This document shows positions 63,714 through 64,000 of a stretch of DNA of 64,000 nt, one piece after another. The notes under the pieces were generated by a model, which ran no database searches, had not been told where the DNA came from, and saw nothing but the letters and a program-made list of their open reading frames with translations. This DNA is from Pseudonocardia sp. ICBG1293 (lineage in GTDB: Bacteria > Actinomycetota > Actinomycetes > Mycobacteriales > Pseudonocardiaceae). Made by a program: the position numbers and the translations under genes. The DNA is taken from positions 186,001 through 250,000 of the forward strand of contig NZ_JAHLEL010000009.1 in the NCBI RefSeq assembly GCF_020131355.1. The letters run 5' to 3'. Each line of letters begins with the position of its first letter. The stretch's first letter is position 1.

Positions 63714-64000
63714 ATGGTTTTCAAGGTCGGAGAGACCGTCGTCTACCCGCACCACGGTGCCGCGCTCATCGAGGCGATCGAGACCCGGACGATCAAGGGC
63801 GAGGAAGTGCAGTACCTCGTCCTGAAGGTCCAGCAGGGTGATCTGACGGTGCGCATCCCCGCCGACAACGTCGAGGTGGTCGGTGTTCGTGACGTCGTGG
63901 GCCAGGAGGGGCTGGATCGGGTCTTCGAGGTGTTGCGCGCGCCGCACACCGAGGAGCCCACGAACTGGTCTCGGCGGTACAAGGCGAACTGGGAGAAGCT
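63714..64000 (+). CDS. carD: CarD-family transcription regulator (cut by window edge)
   Basis: The first 95 residues of CarD, the RNA polymerase-binding factor that stabilises open complexes at rRNA and other promoters. The RNAP-interaction domain is visible: [42 protein letters not shown], then the start of the helical DNA-binding part ([14 protein letters not shown]). A -10-like TTAATCT at about 63679-63685 and AGAGGA before the ATG are present. The 3' end is outside the window. Confidence 0.93.
   Translation, partial: MVFKVGETVVYPHHGAALIEAIETRTIKGEEVQYLVLKVQQGDLTVRIPADNVEVVGVRDVVGQEGLDRVFEVLRAPHTEEPTNWSRRYKANWEK

Noticed and set aside
1..64000. tRNA or rRNA genes
   Set aside because: No cloverleaf with a TTC-type T-arm and matching acceptor, and no rRNA core sequence, was noticed on either strand; a covariance-model scan would settle small cases.

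Overview
The window is high-GC actinobacterial DNA. A Pseudonocardia-like member of the Pseudonocardiales is the best guess, inferred from gene content, GTG starts, GTGA overlaps between genes and leaderless TANNNT promoters. From about 24 kb to the right end the gene content follows the Mycobacterium tuberculosis Rv3583c-Rv3628 neighbourhood (compared from memory): ppa, dacB, zinc protease, tilS, hpt, ftsH, folE-folP-folB-folK, DUF3180, membrane protein, DUF2520, panC, panD, coaX, lysS, lsr2, clpC, mhuD, mutY, a Pro-rich membrane protein, radA, an LpqE-like lipoprotein and carD. The first 24 kb and the inserts at about 48-54 kb and 55-59 kb are more lineage-specific.

Layout. 0-10.2 kb: the end of an SPC-type metal P-type ATPase, a TetR regulator, a convergent histidine kinase/response regulator pair, and a leucine-catabolic operon (accD1-accA1-acyl-CoA dehydrogenase). 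GTTAAC-type palindromes of identical architecture precede both the TetR gene and the operon. 10.3-16.4 kb: an MDR oxidoreductase, a membrane-fused spermidine-synthase-like protein, a YbjN-like protein, superoxide dismutase behind a MerR/SoxR-like promoter, and a flavin reductase gene split by an IS110-family element that carries a candidate bridge RNA. 16.6-24 kb: phosphofructokinase, a transglutaminase-like protein, an anti-sigma-type protein, a MaoC hydratase and thiolase, and a DUF485/acetate symporter pair damaged by indels. 24-41 kb: pyrophosphatase, cell-wall, tRNA and purine-salvage genes, ftsH, then the folate and pantothenate/CoA operons. 41-54 kb: lysS, lsr2, a siderophore-interacting protein, clpC, and a GAF regulator divergent from aldehyde dehydrogenase-DUF779. 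54-64 kb: sirtuin and mhuD, a decayed MFS gene, an esterase/TetR pair, mutY, radA and carD.

Several genes look broken. panD has an ochre stop exactly at catalytic Tyr58. The symporter has an internal frameshift, the MFS transporter has lost its middle, and the flavin reductase is split by the IS. disA is absent from its usual place beside radA.

The most unusual translational signal is that radA and the sirtuin gene have no ATG, GTG or TTG able to give a full-length protein. Each instead has a CTG overlapping the upstream stop codon as CTGA. All calls come from reading the sequence; no database search was run.
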